From: Cronobacter muytjensii ATCC 51329
GTDB lineage: Bacteria; Pseudomonadota; Gammaproteobacteria; Enterobacterales; Enterobacteriaceae
Assembly (NCBI RefSeq): GCF_001277195.1
Contig: NZ_CP012268.1
Coordinates: 2,790,001 to 2,854,000, forward strand
Reading direction: 5' to 3'
Length of the DNA stretch: 64,000 nucleotides
Positions 1 to 8,143 of this stretch are shown one piece after another; positions within the stretch are counted from its first letter, which is position 1, and each line of letters starts with the position of its first letter. The notes under the pieces are model-generated. The model ran no database searches and was not told the origin of the DNA. It saw only the letters and a program-made list of their open reading frames with translations. Position numbers and translations under genes: made by a program.

Positions 1-13
1 AGGTTGACGCGCG

Positions 14-1690
14 TTATGTCGCCAGTTTATACACCCGCGCCTCCCAGGCTTTCAGGCGATGCCCCTCCGGACTCTCGCTGAAATTGGCGAGCAGGCAGGT
101 AGCGCCGTCAAGCGACAGCGCCTGCGCCTCCCATTCCGCAGCCTTGCCGGAGAGGTTACAGAGCACCACCAGGCGCTCCTCGCCCAGCGTGCGTCCATAA
201 GCGTAAATCTGCTCATGATCGTCAAGCAGCGGCTCGTAACGCCCGTAGATCAGCGCCGGTTCGCGCTTACGCAGGTGGATCATCTGCCGATAAAAATTGA
301 GCACCGAATGCGGGTCGTGCTGCTGGCTTTCGACATTGATCATCTCGTAGTTCGGGTTCACCTTCAGCCACGGCTCGTGAGTGCTGAAACCGGCGTACGG
401 CGACGCGTCCCACTGCATCGGCGTGCGTGAGTTATCGCGCCCGGTGCGCGTCAGGAATTCGACAATGTCTTCTTCGCTCATGCCCTGATCTCGCAGATCG
501 CGCGCTTTGTTATGCGCCGAGACGTCGTCGAAATCATCAAGGCTCGCAAACCGGGTATTGGTCATGCCGATTTCCTGGCCCTGATAGATAAACGGCGTGC
601 CCTGCATCAGAAAATACATCGCCGCAATACAGGTCGCGCTCTCGCGCCAGTGGCGTTCAGTATCGCCCCAGCGTGAAACCACCCGCGTCACATCGTGGTT
701 TTCCACGTACAGCGCGTTCCACCCCTTGCCTTCCAGCGCCTGCTGCCAGCTGGTGAAGATATTACGCAGCACGGCGGGTGTCGGTCGCAGGCCCGCCTGT
801 GGCTCCCAGAGCCGGACATGTTCGAACTGAAACACCATATTGAGCCGTCCGCGGTTCTCCCCCACCCACTCTTCCGCGTGATCCGCATCCAGCCCGTTCA
901 TCTCGCCCACCGTCACGATGTCGTAATGGTTAAAGACGTTGCGGCAGATATCGTCCACATAATCCAGCAGGCCGTCGTAGTTGAGGTGCGCCACCATCGA
1001 CGGCGCATACGGCAGTTTGTCCGGGTTCGGCACATCGCTGAGCGTCGGCTCCTTTTTCATATGCGCGATGGCGTCAATGCGAAAACCGTCGATGCCCTTA
1101 TCGAGCCACCAGCGCATCATGTCGTAGACGGCGGCGCGCATCTCGTGATTTTCCCAGTTGAGATCCGGCTGGCGGCTGCTGAACAGGTGCATGAAATACT
1201 GGCCGGTCACCTCATCACGCTTCCATGCCGAGCCGCTGAAGATAGATTCCCAGTTATTCGGCTCGGCGCCGTCTTTGCCATCGCGCCAGATATACCAGTC
1301 GCGTTTCGGGTTATCTTTCGAGGAGCGCGACTCCAGGAACCACGGATGCTCGTCAGAAGTGTGGTTGACGACGAGATCGAGAATAAGCCGCATGCCGCGC
1401 TGATGTACGCCCGCAAGCAGCCGGTCAAAATCGGCCATTGTGCCGAATTCCGCCATGATCCCCTGATAGTCGCTGATGTCGTAGCCGTTATCGTCGTTGG
1501 GCGATGGATACATCGGGCAGATCCAGATAAGGTCGATGCCGAGATCTTTCAGGTAGTCGAGCTTCTCGATAATCCCGTTCAGATCGCCGATACCGTCGCC
1601 GTTGCTGTCTTTAAAGCTGCGCGGATAAATCTGGTAGGCCGTCGCCTCTTTCCACCAGCGGCCTTCTACCTGCGTCGTTGCCTCAATCAT
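14..1690 (-). CDS. GH13 alpha-glucosidase (isomaltulose/isomaltose type), copy 1
   Basis: A 558-residue cytoplasmic retaining alpha-glucosidase of glycoside hydrolase family 13, expected to split imported di- and oligosaccharides to monosaccharides. The barrel starts with AYQIYPRSF near residue 19. Conserved region I is DLVVNHTSDEH (about 105-115). The nucleophile is D206 in GFRIDAIAH, the acid/base is E263 in TVGEMNG, and the third carboxylate is D333 in ENHD. No signal peptide is seen. The residue after the nucleophile is Ala, unlike the Val of the upstream paralogue, so substrate preference may differ. It is the last gene of the sugar-ABC operon: its ATG overlaps the upstream stop by one base (TAATG), which suggests coupled translation. 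Cronobacter is known for an alpha-glucosidase cluster assigned to palatinose use (pal genes), and this layout fits that. The exact pal letter is not assigned here. Confidence 0.9.
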   Translation of the reverse strand: MIEATTQVEGRWWKEATAYQIYPRSFKDSNGDGIGDLNGIIEKLDYLKDLGIDLIWICPMYPSPNDDNGYDISDYQGIMAEFGTMADFDRLLAGVHQRGMRLILDLVVNHTSDEHPWFLESRSSKDNPKRDWYIWRDGKDGAEPNNWESIFSGSAWKRDEVTGQYFMHLFSSRQPDLNWENHEMRAAVYDMMRWWLDKGIDGFRIDAIAHMKKEPTLSDVPNPDKLPYAPSMVAHLNYDGLLDYVDDICRNVFNHYDIVTVGEMNGLDADHAEEWVGENRGRLNMVFQFEHVRLWEPQAGLRPTPAVLRNIFTSWQQALEGKGWNALYVENHDVTRVVSRWGDTERHWRESATCIAAMYFLMQGTPFIYQGQEIGMTNTRFASLDDFDDVSAHNKARDLRDQGMSEEDIVEFLTRTGRDNSRTPMQWDASPYAGFSTHEPWLKVNPNYEMINVESQQHDPHSVLNFYRQMIHLRKREPALIYGRYEPLLDDHEQIYAYGRTLGEERLVVLCNLSGKAAEWEAQALSLDGATCLLANFSESPEGHRLKAWEARVYKLAT

Positions 1691-3345
1691 TACCCCTCCT
1701 GATGAATTAACAGCGCGAAAGATTCATAAGGTTGCAGCTCCAGGCTCACGGCGAGCTGGTCGCGCGGCGCGTAGTTGCTGATAAGGCACTCGCCGTGCCA
1801 CGCCTGCATCGCTTCCGGAATGGGCAACGTAATGGCGTTGCCGAAGAAGTTGTTAATCACCAGCAGCGTGTCGCCCTCGTAGCGGCGCACCCAGGCGAAC
1901 ACTTCAGGATGTTCGGCAAACAGCATCTGATAATCGCCGTAAACCAGAATCGGGTACTGTTTACGCAGCGCCACCAGCTTTTGATAGTGCCAGAGAATAG
2001 AGTCAGGCTCGGCCAGCGCCTGGGCGACGTTTATCTCACGATAGTTCGGGTTAACGCCAAGCCACGGCATACCGGTGGTAAACCCGCCGTGCGGGCTGTC
2101 GTCCCACTGCATTGGCGTGCGGGCGTTATCGCGTCCGTTGGCGTAAATACCGGTCATCATCTCGTCATGCGTCAGGCCGCCGGCGATAAGCTCGCGATAA
2201 AAATTGAGGCTCTCAATGTCGCGGTACTCTTCAATGGTGGAGTAACGCACATTGGTCATGCCTATCTCTTCGCCCTGATAGATATAGGGCGTACCGCGCA
2301 GGCAGTGGAGCGCGGTGGCAAGCATTTTGGCCGACACCTCGCGGAATTCGCCGTCGTTGCCGAATTTCGACACCGCGCGCGGCAGGTCATGGTTACTCCA
2401 GAACAGCGAGTTCCAGCCGCGGTCGGCGAGCGCCGTCTGCCATTTGTCGATAACCGCCTTAAAACGCGACAGCTCGAACGGCTTACTGCGCCATTTGCCG
2501 GCTTTTTCGTCCCAGGTCTGCTTGATATGCTCAAACTGAAACACCATCGACAGCTCCTGGCGCGCCGGGTCGCTGTAGAGCAGCGCATCTTCCGGCGTGG
2601 CGCTCCAGGCTTCACCCACAGTCAGCGAATCGCGCGGGCCGAAGGTCGCCTCGTTCATCTGGCGCAGCAGCACATGCAGGTGCTTGCCGTTCGCCATGAT
2701 CTGTCGGTCAACCTCTTTACCGATAAGATCGATAACATCCATGCGAAAGCCGCCGATGCCTTTATCGAGCCAGCGGTTCATCATCGCGTGGATCTCCTCC
2801 TGCACCCGTGGATTTTCCCAGTTGAGATCGGGCTGGCGAACGGAAAACTGATGCAGATAATATTCGCCGCTCGCCTCGTCATACGCCCAGCCGCTGCCGC
2901 CAAAGTGCGAGCGATAGTCATTGGGCGGGCCGCCGTCCGGCGCCGGTTTGCGCCAGATGTAGAAGTCGCGGTACGGGTTATCTTTGCCCTTTCTCGCCTC
3001 GATAAACCACGGGTGTTCATCCGAGGTGTGGTTCACCACCAGATCCATCAGGATATAAATATCGCGCGCTTTCGCTTCATGAATCAGCTGCTCCATTTCC
3101 GCCATCGTGCCGAACTCGGCGGCGATATCATCGTAATCCGAGATATCGTAGCCGTTATCGTCCATCGGGGATTTGTAGACCGGCGAGAGCCAGATAAGGT
3201 TGATGCCAAGCTGTTGCAGATAGTCGAGTTTGCTGATGATCCCGGCCAGGTCACCCACGCCGTCGCCGTTGGCGTCCATAAAGCTGCGCGGGTAGATCTG
3301 ATAGACCACCGCGTTGTGCCACCACTTCTTGTCGATTGCTTTCAT
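1690..3345 (-). CDS. GH13 oligo-1,6-glucosidase-like alpha-glucosidase, copy 2
   Basis: A 551-residue GH13 enzyme, paralogous to the next gene in the operon. Region I is DLVVNHTSDEH (about 101-111), the nucleophile D203 lies in GFRMDVIDLI, the acid/base E245 in TVGEAWS, and D320 in SNHD. Val directly after the nucleophile is the state associated with alpha-1,6-preferring oligo-1,6-glucosidases and dextran glucosidases, so isomaltose or isomaltulose is a reasonable substrate (inference). I chose the ATG at 3345, not the adjacent in-frame GTG at 3348, because a GGGAG Shine-Dalgarno lies five bases before the ATG. It lies nine bases after the ATPase gene, with no terminator between, so it is transcribed with the transporter. 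The lack of a leader peptide indicates cytoplasmic action on imported sugar. Confidence 0.9.
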   Translation of the reverse strand: MKAIDKKWWHNAVVYQIYPRSFMDANGDGVGDLAGIISKLDYLQQLGINLIWLSPVYKSPMDDNGYDISDYDDIAAEFGTMAEMEQLIHEAKARDIYILMDLVVNHTSDEHPWFIEARKGKDNPYRDFYIWRKPAPDGGPPNDYRSHFGGSGWAYDEASGEYYLHQFSVRQPDLNWENPRVQEEIHAMMNRWLDKGIGGFRMDVIDLIGKEVDRQIMANGKHLHVLLRQMNEATFGPRDSLTVGEAWSATPEDALLYSDPARQELSMVFQFEHIKQTWDEKAGKWRSKPFELSRFKAVIDKWQTALADRGWNSLFWSNHDLPRAVSKFGNDGEFREVSAKMLATALHCLRGTPYIYQGEEIGMTNVRYSTIEEYRDIESLNFYRELIAGGLTHDEMMTGIYANGRDNARTPMQWDDSPHGGFTTGMPWLGVNPNYREINVAQALAEPDSILWHYQKLVALRKQYPILVYGDYQMLFAEHPEVFAWVRRYEGDTLLVINNFFGNAITLPIPEAMQAWHGECLISNYAPRDQLAVSLELQPYESFALLIHQEG

Positions 3346-3354
3346 CACGCTCCC

Positions 3355-4470
3355 TTAGTGCTGGTTTTTCGGGCCGCTGAGCCGTACAAACGCCCTGCCC
3401 GCGCTGTCGAAAAGATAACAGTGTTCCGGTGGGAGTTTCAGGCCCAGATGGTGCTCCGGCCGTATCTCCAGCCTCTCAGTATGGCGCATGACCAGCGGTT
3501 CTGCGCCATAACCGCCGTTGACGTAAATCAGGGTCTCATTGCCCATATGTTCGACGAACAGCACCTCCCCCTCCACGTCCGCTTTGGCAAGCGTCATTAT
3601 CCCGACATGCTCGGGGCGAATGCCGAGCTGCACCGCGTCGCCTTCCTTGCCCGCTTGCGCCTGTATCGGCAGCGTCAGCCGCAGCCCGTTTTCCAGCTCC
3701 ACTTCGCAGGCGTGCTCCATAATGCGCAGCATTTTGCCGGGGATCAGATTCATCTTTGGCGAGCCGATAAACTGCGCCACAAAGACGTTGGCAGGCGTAT
3801 CGTAGAGCTCAAGCGGCGAGCCGACCTGTTCAATCTGGCCCTGGTTAAGTACCACGATGCGATCAGCGAGCGTCATCGCCTCCACCTGATCGTGAGTAAC
3901 ATAGAGAATGGTCGCGTTGATACGCTTATGCAGCGCCGCTATCTCCATACGCATCTGCACACGCAGCGAAGCATCAAGGTTCGAGAGCGGTTCATCAAAG
4001 AGAAACAGGCTCGGCTCACGCACAATCGCCCGGCCTATCGCCACGCGCTGGCGCTGACCGCCGGAGAGATCTTTCGGACGACGATCCAGCAGATGCTCCA
4101 GCTGTAAAATCCGCGCGCTTTCACGCACCCGCTCGTCGATCGCCTTTTCAGGCACTTTCGCCATTTCGAGCGCGAAAGCCATATTCTGGTACACGGTCAT
4201 GTGTGGATAGAGCGCATAGGACTGGAACACCATGCCGATGCCGCGATCGGAGGGCGAATCGTCATTTACCCGCAGATCGTCGATATACATATCGCCATCG
4301 GTAATCTCCTCAAGCCCTGCCACCAGGCGCAGGAGCGTCGATTTGCCGCAGCCGGACGGTCCGACCACCACTACAAACTCTCCGCTGTTAATCTGTAAAT
4401 CGAGCGGCTTTATCACCTCGGCATGAGAGCCGTAGCGTTTCTGCACTTTTTCTAACCGGAGTTGCGCCAT
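3355..4470 (-). CDS. MalK/UgpC-family sugar ABC transporter ATPase
   Basis: A 371-residue ATPase that energises the adjacent permeases for oligosaccharide import at the inner membrane. It has Walker A GPSGCGKST (37-45), a Q-loop near residue 83, the signature LSGGQ (135-139), Walker B LFLFDEP (155-161) and a switch histidine in YVTHDQVEAMTLADR. The C-terminal 130 residues form the regulatory/TOBE extension of the MalK/UgpC group, as the full length of about 370 residues shows. Such ATPases are sometimes shared between CUT1 sugar transporters. It starts three bases after the upstream permease gene stops and is followed at once by the glucosidase genes. It corresponds by position to the ATPase of the palatinose clusters. 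The substrate is inferred from the neighbours only. Confidence 0.92.
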   Translation of the reverse strand: MAQLRLEKVQKRYGSHAEVIKPLDLQINSGEFVVVVGPSGCGKSTLLRLVAGLEEITDGDMYIDDLRVNDDSPSDRGIGMVFQSYALYPHMTVYQNMAFALEMAKVPEKAIDERVRESARILQLEHLLDRRPKDLSGGQRQRVAIGRAIVREPSLFLFDEPLSNLDASLRVQMRMEIAALHKRINATILYVTHDQVEAMTLADRIVVLNQGQIEQVGSPLELYDTPANVFVAQFIGSPKMNLIPGKMLRIMEHACEVELENGLRLTLPIQAQAGKEGDAVQLGIRPEHVGIMTLAKADVEGEVLFVEHMGNETLIYVNGGYGAEPLVMRHTERLEIRPEHHLGLKLPPEHCYLFDSAGRAFVRLSGPKNQH

Positions 4471-4473
4471 GAT

Positions 4474-5319
4474 TTACCCCTTTATCGCCCCGCTGGTGAG
4501 CCCGCTGACAATACGTTTCTGGAAAATCAGCACCAGAATAATAATCGGCAGCGTCACCACCACTGACGCGGCCATAATGCTGCCCCACGGCAGCTCGTAG
4601 CTCGACGCGCCGCTGAACATGCTGATGGCGACGGGCACGGTGCGCTTGTCGCCGGAGATAATAAACGTCAGCGCGAACATAAATTCATTCCACGCGCCGA
4701 TAAACGCCAGCAGCCCGGTCGTCACCAGCGCGGGCGCCAGTACCGGGGCGAACACGCGTCGAATAATGGTGCCGGTTGTCGCGCCGTCAACGATAGCCGC
4801 CTCCTCCAGCTCCACCGGAATCGACTTCATAAACGTGGTCAGCACCCAGACGGTAAACGGCAACGAGAAGGTGGTGTAGGAGATAACCAGCGCGCCGAGC
4901 GAATCATACAGCCCGAGAAAGCGCACCAGTTCGAACATGCCGGTCAGCACCGCCACCTGCGGAAACATCGAGACGCACAGAATGGTGAACAGCAGCACGC
5001 GCCGCCCACGAAACGGCACGCGCGCCAGCGCGAACGCGGCGGTCACCGACACCAGCAGGCACAGCCCTACCGTCACCACCGCCACCAGCACGGAATTCAG
5101 CAGGCTGCGGGCGATACCATTATCCACCAGCGCGACCACATAGTTATCCCAGTGCCAGCCGGTCGGGAAATAGGCCGGGGTAAACAGCTCCTGGCCTGCG
5201 CGCAGCGAAGTAATAATCGCGTAGTAAAAGGGAAAAACGCAGAACAGACAGGCCATCAGCGCGCCGATAAAAATCACCGCTTTATGCCCTGCCCTGCGCT
5301 GCCCGCGCGTGATTTTCAT
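4474..5319 (-). CDS. MalG-type sugar ABC permease
   Basis: A 281-residue inner-membrane permease of the CUT1 family (MalG type). The N-terminus has a positively charged start followed by a hydrophobic segment (about 14-36), with further membrane segments near 73-98, 107-130, 140-165, 195-215 and 245-270. The EAA loop that contacts the ATPase is EEAAIVDGATTGTIIRR at about 172-188. Its ATG overlaps the stop codon of the upstream permease (ATGA), typical of a heterodimeric pair translated in step. With the MalF-type partner it forms the channel for the binding protein encoded at the head of the operon. The substrate is probably an alpha-glucoside such as isomaltulose (context only). Confidence 0.9.
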   Translation of the reverse strand: MKITRGQRRAGHKAVIFIGALMACLFCVFPFYYAIITSLRAGQELFTPAYFPTGWHWDNYVVALVDNGIARSLLNSVLVAVVTVGLCLLVSVTAAFALARVPFRGRRVLLFTILCVSMFPQVAVLTGMFELVRFLGLYDSLGALVISYTTFSLPFTVWVLTTFMKSIPVELEEAAIVDGATTGTIIRRVFAPVLAPALVTTGLLAFIGAWNEFMFALTFIISGDKRTVPVAISMFSGASSYELPWGSIMAASVVVTLPIIILVLIFQKRIVSGLTSGAIKG

Positions 5320-6272
5320 CAGTTCTTCTCCTTGTCGTTTAAACGCGCGACGCGGATAAAGCAGGCCGCGATGCCCGCCACCATCATAAATACCAGCACC
5401 GACGCCGCGGAGCCCATGCCCATATCCTGATAAGAGACAATCTGCTCGCGGGCGTAGCCAGAAATCGACATCGTCGCCTCGCTGTTGGAGGTCAGCACGT
5501 AGATGAGGTCAAAGATGCGCATCGAATCCATGACGCGGAAAATCAGCGCCACGACCAGCGCTGGCATAATGAGCGGCAGCGTAATGCGCTTAAAGCGCTG
5601 CCAGGGGCTGGCGCCGTCCACTTTCGCCGCCTCGTAGAGATCCGCCGGGATAAGCTGTAGGGCCGCCAGCAGCATCAGGGCCATAAACGGCGTGGTTTTC
5701 CAGACGTCGGCAATCACCACCGCCCACATGGAGAGCGACGGCTCGGCAATCCAGGCGAGGTGTGACGGCAGACCGATTTTGCCGAGCAGATCGTTCACCA
5801 CGCCATATTGGTCGTGGAACATCCAGCCCCACATTTTGGCGCTGACGATAGTCGGAATGGCCCACGGAATGAGAATGGCGGTGCGCACCAGCCCCTGACC
5901 GCGAAATTTCTCGTTCATCAGCAGGGCCAGCAGCATGCCGAGCAGCAGCTCCAGCGCCACCGAGGTGAAGGTAAACCACAGCGTATTGCCTACCGCCTGC
6001 CACCAGAGCGGGTCGCTCAGCACGCCGATGCTGACGCCATCCTGACGCGCAAAATAGTTGGCGACGCCGACCATCTGATAGTCCTGCGGCGCGTCGAGCA
6101 TGGCGTTAGTGAAGCTGAACCAGATAGTGCGCGCGAGCGGCCAGCCCGCCGCCAGCGCCAGCAGGATCAGCGAGGGCAGCACCAGCCCCCACGCCACGCG
6201 GCGACGGCGCTGATGCCAGGAGACCTTGTGCCGCCGGGCTGTCGGCGGCTGCGTAAGGCTATCGGATTTCAT
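5319..6272 (-). CDS. MalF-type sugar ABC permease
   Basis: A 317-residue inner-membrane permease, partner of the downstream MalG-type subunit. It has six hydrophobic segments after a basic cytoplasmic N-terminus rich in Arg (ARRHKVSWHQRRRR). The EAA loop YEAAKVDGASPWQRFKRI lies in the last third. In-frame ATGs exist at 6302, 6290 and 6272. I chose 6272 because a GGAG motif lies six bases before it and the longer forms add residues unlike other permeases. It is second in the operon after the binding-protein gene. The 214-base gap before it holds a REP-like stem-loop, which may lower expression of the membrane parts relative to the abundant binding protein (inference). Confidence 0.88.
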   Translation of the reverse strand: MKSDSLTQPPTARRHKVSWHQRRRRVAWGLVLPSLILLALAAGWPLARTIWFSFTNAMLDAPQDYQMVGVANYFARQDGVSIGVLSDPLWWQAVGNTLWFTFTSVALELLLGMLLALLMNEKFRGQGLVRTAILIPWAIPTIVSAKMWGWMFHDQYGVVNDLLGKIGLPSHLAWIAEPSLSMWAVVIADVWKTTPFMALMLLAALQLIPADLYEAAKVDGASPWQRFKRITLPLIMPALVVALIFRVMDSMRIFDLIYVLTSNSEATMSISGYAREQIVSYQDMGMGSAASVLVFMMVAGIAACFIRVARLNDKEKN

Positions 6273-6387
6273 AAGCGCTCCGTTGAGCATGTTGACGGAC
6301 ACGACGGTATTGCCCTCGCTCCGGCTTTCTTCGCGCAGGCGCGAGGGGAAATTCGTTCCCTGTGTGGCGGCGTTTATCAGGTTTGAA

Positions 6388-6470
6388 TGGCGGGGGCGCG
6401 CCGCTTACCCGCCCTGCGACACGCAGTTTCGTCACGTGCAGAGCGGGTAAGCAAAGCGCACCCGCCCCCA
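6388..6470. repeat. REP-like inverted repeat between binding-protein and permease genes
   Basis: Two inverted arms, GGCGGGGGCGCGCCGCTTAC... at 6389 and its complement ending CGCACCCGCCCCC near 6469, flank about 17 bases. Each arm also contains a short inner repeat (GCGGG/CCCGC). Related single or paired arms recur in this window near 12085, 19475, 47818 and, degraded, 43094, always between genes. The location between a binding-protein gene and its permease gene matches the classic REP position in malE-malF. Confidence 0.6.
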
Positions 6471-6486
6471 CATCGTTATCCCGCCT

Positions 6487-7752
6487 TTACCGCCAGCCGG
6501 TGCCCTTTGCGCGCGTCAGGCGTTTTTGCAGATCCGCGGTGGCTTTCTTGCCGTCCTCTTTGCCGTTCAGCACGCTAAAGGTCACGTTGAACACCGCGTT
6601 CGACACGCGCGGATACTGGGCTTTCGTCACCGTCGCCGGTCGCGGCACCGCCTGGGCGAAGATATCGCGGAACTGGGTCAGCTCCGGCGCAATCGCCAGC
6701 ACGTCTTTGTTTTCATAAAGCGCGACGCGCGTCGGCGCGTGACCGAGGATTTTCAGGCGCGTGGTTTGCGAGTCGTCGTCGCTTAAGATTTTCAGTAGCG
6801 CAATCGCGGCTTGCGGGTTTTTAGTATTGGCGTTAATCGACCACTGCCAGCCGCCGAGCGTCGTCGCCTGACGCCCGTCCGGCCCGGCAGGCAGTTGCAT
6901 CACGCCCACCTTGCCTTTCAGCGGGCTGTCATCCGCCTGCGACAACTGCCAGACGTAAGGCCAGTTGCGCATAAACAGCGCATCGCCATTCTGGAACACC
7001 GTGCGCGACTCTTCTTCTTTGTAGCCCAGCACGCCCTTCGGCGTTATCTTGCCCATCCAGCCGCGCGCCATATCGAGCGCCTGCGCCGCTTTCGGATTGT
7101 TAATGGTCACGTTCCCTTTTTCGTCGATAAACGTGCCGCCGCCATAGGAATCGATCCACTCCAGCGCATTGCAGGTCAGCCCTTCATATGATTTGCCCTG
7201 GAAGATGTATCCCCAGAAATTTTTATGCCCCGCCTTGCGCTCTTCCGCCTGGATTTTGGTGGCGATACGCGTCATCTCGTCCCACGTTTTCGGCGGCTGC
7301 TCTTTATATTTCTCCAGTAAGTCTTTGCGATAAAACAGTACGCCGGTGTCGATATATGACGGCACCGCTTTCAGGCGTCCATTCACGGTGTTGTTCTTCC
7401 AGGGCCCCGGGAAAAACTCTTTTTCCATCCCCCCCATGGCATCGGTGAGATCGAGCGTCTGCTTATCAAGCAGGCCAATCCAGATGGTGTCGGACTGAAA
7501 CACATCCACCGCTTTTTCATCTTTGGCGGCGAACAGCTGTTGCAGCAGCGCCAGCTTTTCATCCGAGGCGGCCGGGAATTCGATAAATTCGAGCTGGTTG
7601 CCCGTCTGCTTCTCAAAGCGTTCTTTGATGTACTGGCAGTACTGTTTGCCACCGGGAGAGACGGGACATTCCATGCGCAGGGTATCGGCAAAGGCGAAAT
7701 GGCTGGTGCCCGCCAGCGCCACGGTCAGAAACGTGAAGGTGAGCTTTTTCAT
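6487..7752 (-). CDS. Periplasmic sugar-binding protein of ABC transporter (MalE type)
   Basis: A 421-residue solute-binding protein that captures the sugar in the periplasm and delivers it to the downstream permeases. The first 22 residues form a Sec signal peptide (MKKLTFTFLTVALAGTSHFA followed by FA and D), with a likely cut after AFA and no lipobox cysteine, so it is soluble. The mature part has the CUT1 fold with PAGPDGRQATTLGGW near the hinge. It is first in the operon, behind a good Shine-Dalgarno (AGAGGACATC). Two cysteine pairs are visible (ECPVSPGGKQYC near residue 29, and TCNALEW). It resembles the trehalose/maltose-type binding proteins. The actual ligand is inferred from the two alpha-glucosidases. 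Confidence 0.88.
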   Translation of the reverse strand: MKKLTFTFLTVALAGTSHFAFADTLRMECPVSPGGKQYCQYIKERFEKQTGNQLEFIEFPAASDEKLALLQQLFAAKDEKAVDVFQSDTIWIGLLDKQTLDLTDAMGGMEKEFFPGPWKNNTVNGRLKAVPSYIDTGVLFYRKDLLEKYKEQPPKTWDEMTRIATKIQAEERKAGHKNFWGYIFQGKSYEGLTCNALEWIDSYGGGTFIDEKGNVTINNPKAAQALDMARGWMGKITPKGVLGYKEEESRTVFQNGDALFMRNWPYVWQLSQADDSPLKGKVGVMQLPAGPDGRQATTLGGWQWSINANTKNPQAAIALLKILSDDDSQTTRLKILGHAPTRVALYENKDVLAIAPELTQFRDIFAQAVPRPATVTKAQYPRVSNAVFNVTFSVLNGKEDGKKATADLQKRLTRAKGTGWR

Positions 7753-8056
7753 GATGTCCTCTTATGCACTGATCAGGGTCCGGTGGCGTTGCGCCGCCGT
7801 ATACAGCGCGATGTACGGCATATCATCACGATCCTAAGCTAGTTAACGACAGACCAAAGCGACAACTTCGTGGCCACTTCACAACAAAAAAGCTCGATAT
7901 AGCCAACAAATCTGGCGATTTAGTGAAAAAAATGCGCCGGAAAATTTGACAGAAGCGTCAGGCGGGATATGCATCGTCAGGCTCCGCGAAAGCGGGAGTT
8001 TGACGGTGATCTCAAAATGTTAATAAATATGACACCCCCTGTTTACAACCCTCTGC
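7753..8056. other. Divergent intergenic region, sugar-ABC operon / GntP transporter
   Basis: The space holds the promoter of the leftward sugar operon, but I could not assign -35/-10 boxes with confidence. No LacI-type palindrome is evident. The sequence is AT-rich between about 7850 and 7950 and then at 8015-8050. The right-hand end carries the GntR-like operators listed separately. No open frame with a ribosome site is seen. Confidence 0.4.
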
Positions 8057-8086
8057 ATGTTACCAGTATCATGTTACCGGTATCAG
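8057..8086 (+). promoter_or_regulatory. Tandem GntR-type operators
   Basis: Two adjacent 16-mers, ATGTTACCAGTATCAT at 8057 and ATGTTACCGGTATCAG at 8071, share their boundary bases. They match the ATGTTACC-N-TA-CAT pattern known for the E. coli gluconate repressor GntR at gntT and gntKU. They lie about 60 bases before the start of the GntP-family gene, which suggests repression lifted by gluconate. The match is by eye to the remembered consensus. Confidence 0.65.
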
Positions 8087-8143
8087 TGAGAAAACCGCAG
8101 ACCAGGCTACGGTTTCACTGTACCCATGTTGAGGACAATAACG

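Noticed and set aside
695..4107. Very long open frames on the plus strand (up to 791 codons) opposite the GH13 and ATPase genes
   Set aside because: They mirror minus-strand genes with complete catalytic motifs, lack ribosome sites and encode Arg/His-rich low-complexity proteins. They are typical shadows in GC-rich DNA.
7868..7884. CRP-like half-sites before the sugar-binding-protein gene
   Set aside because: TGTGA is present on the minus strand but the second half-site is off by one base in spacing, so it is not a credible CRP box.
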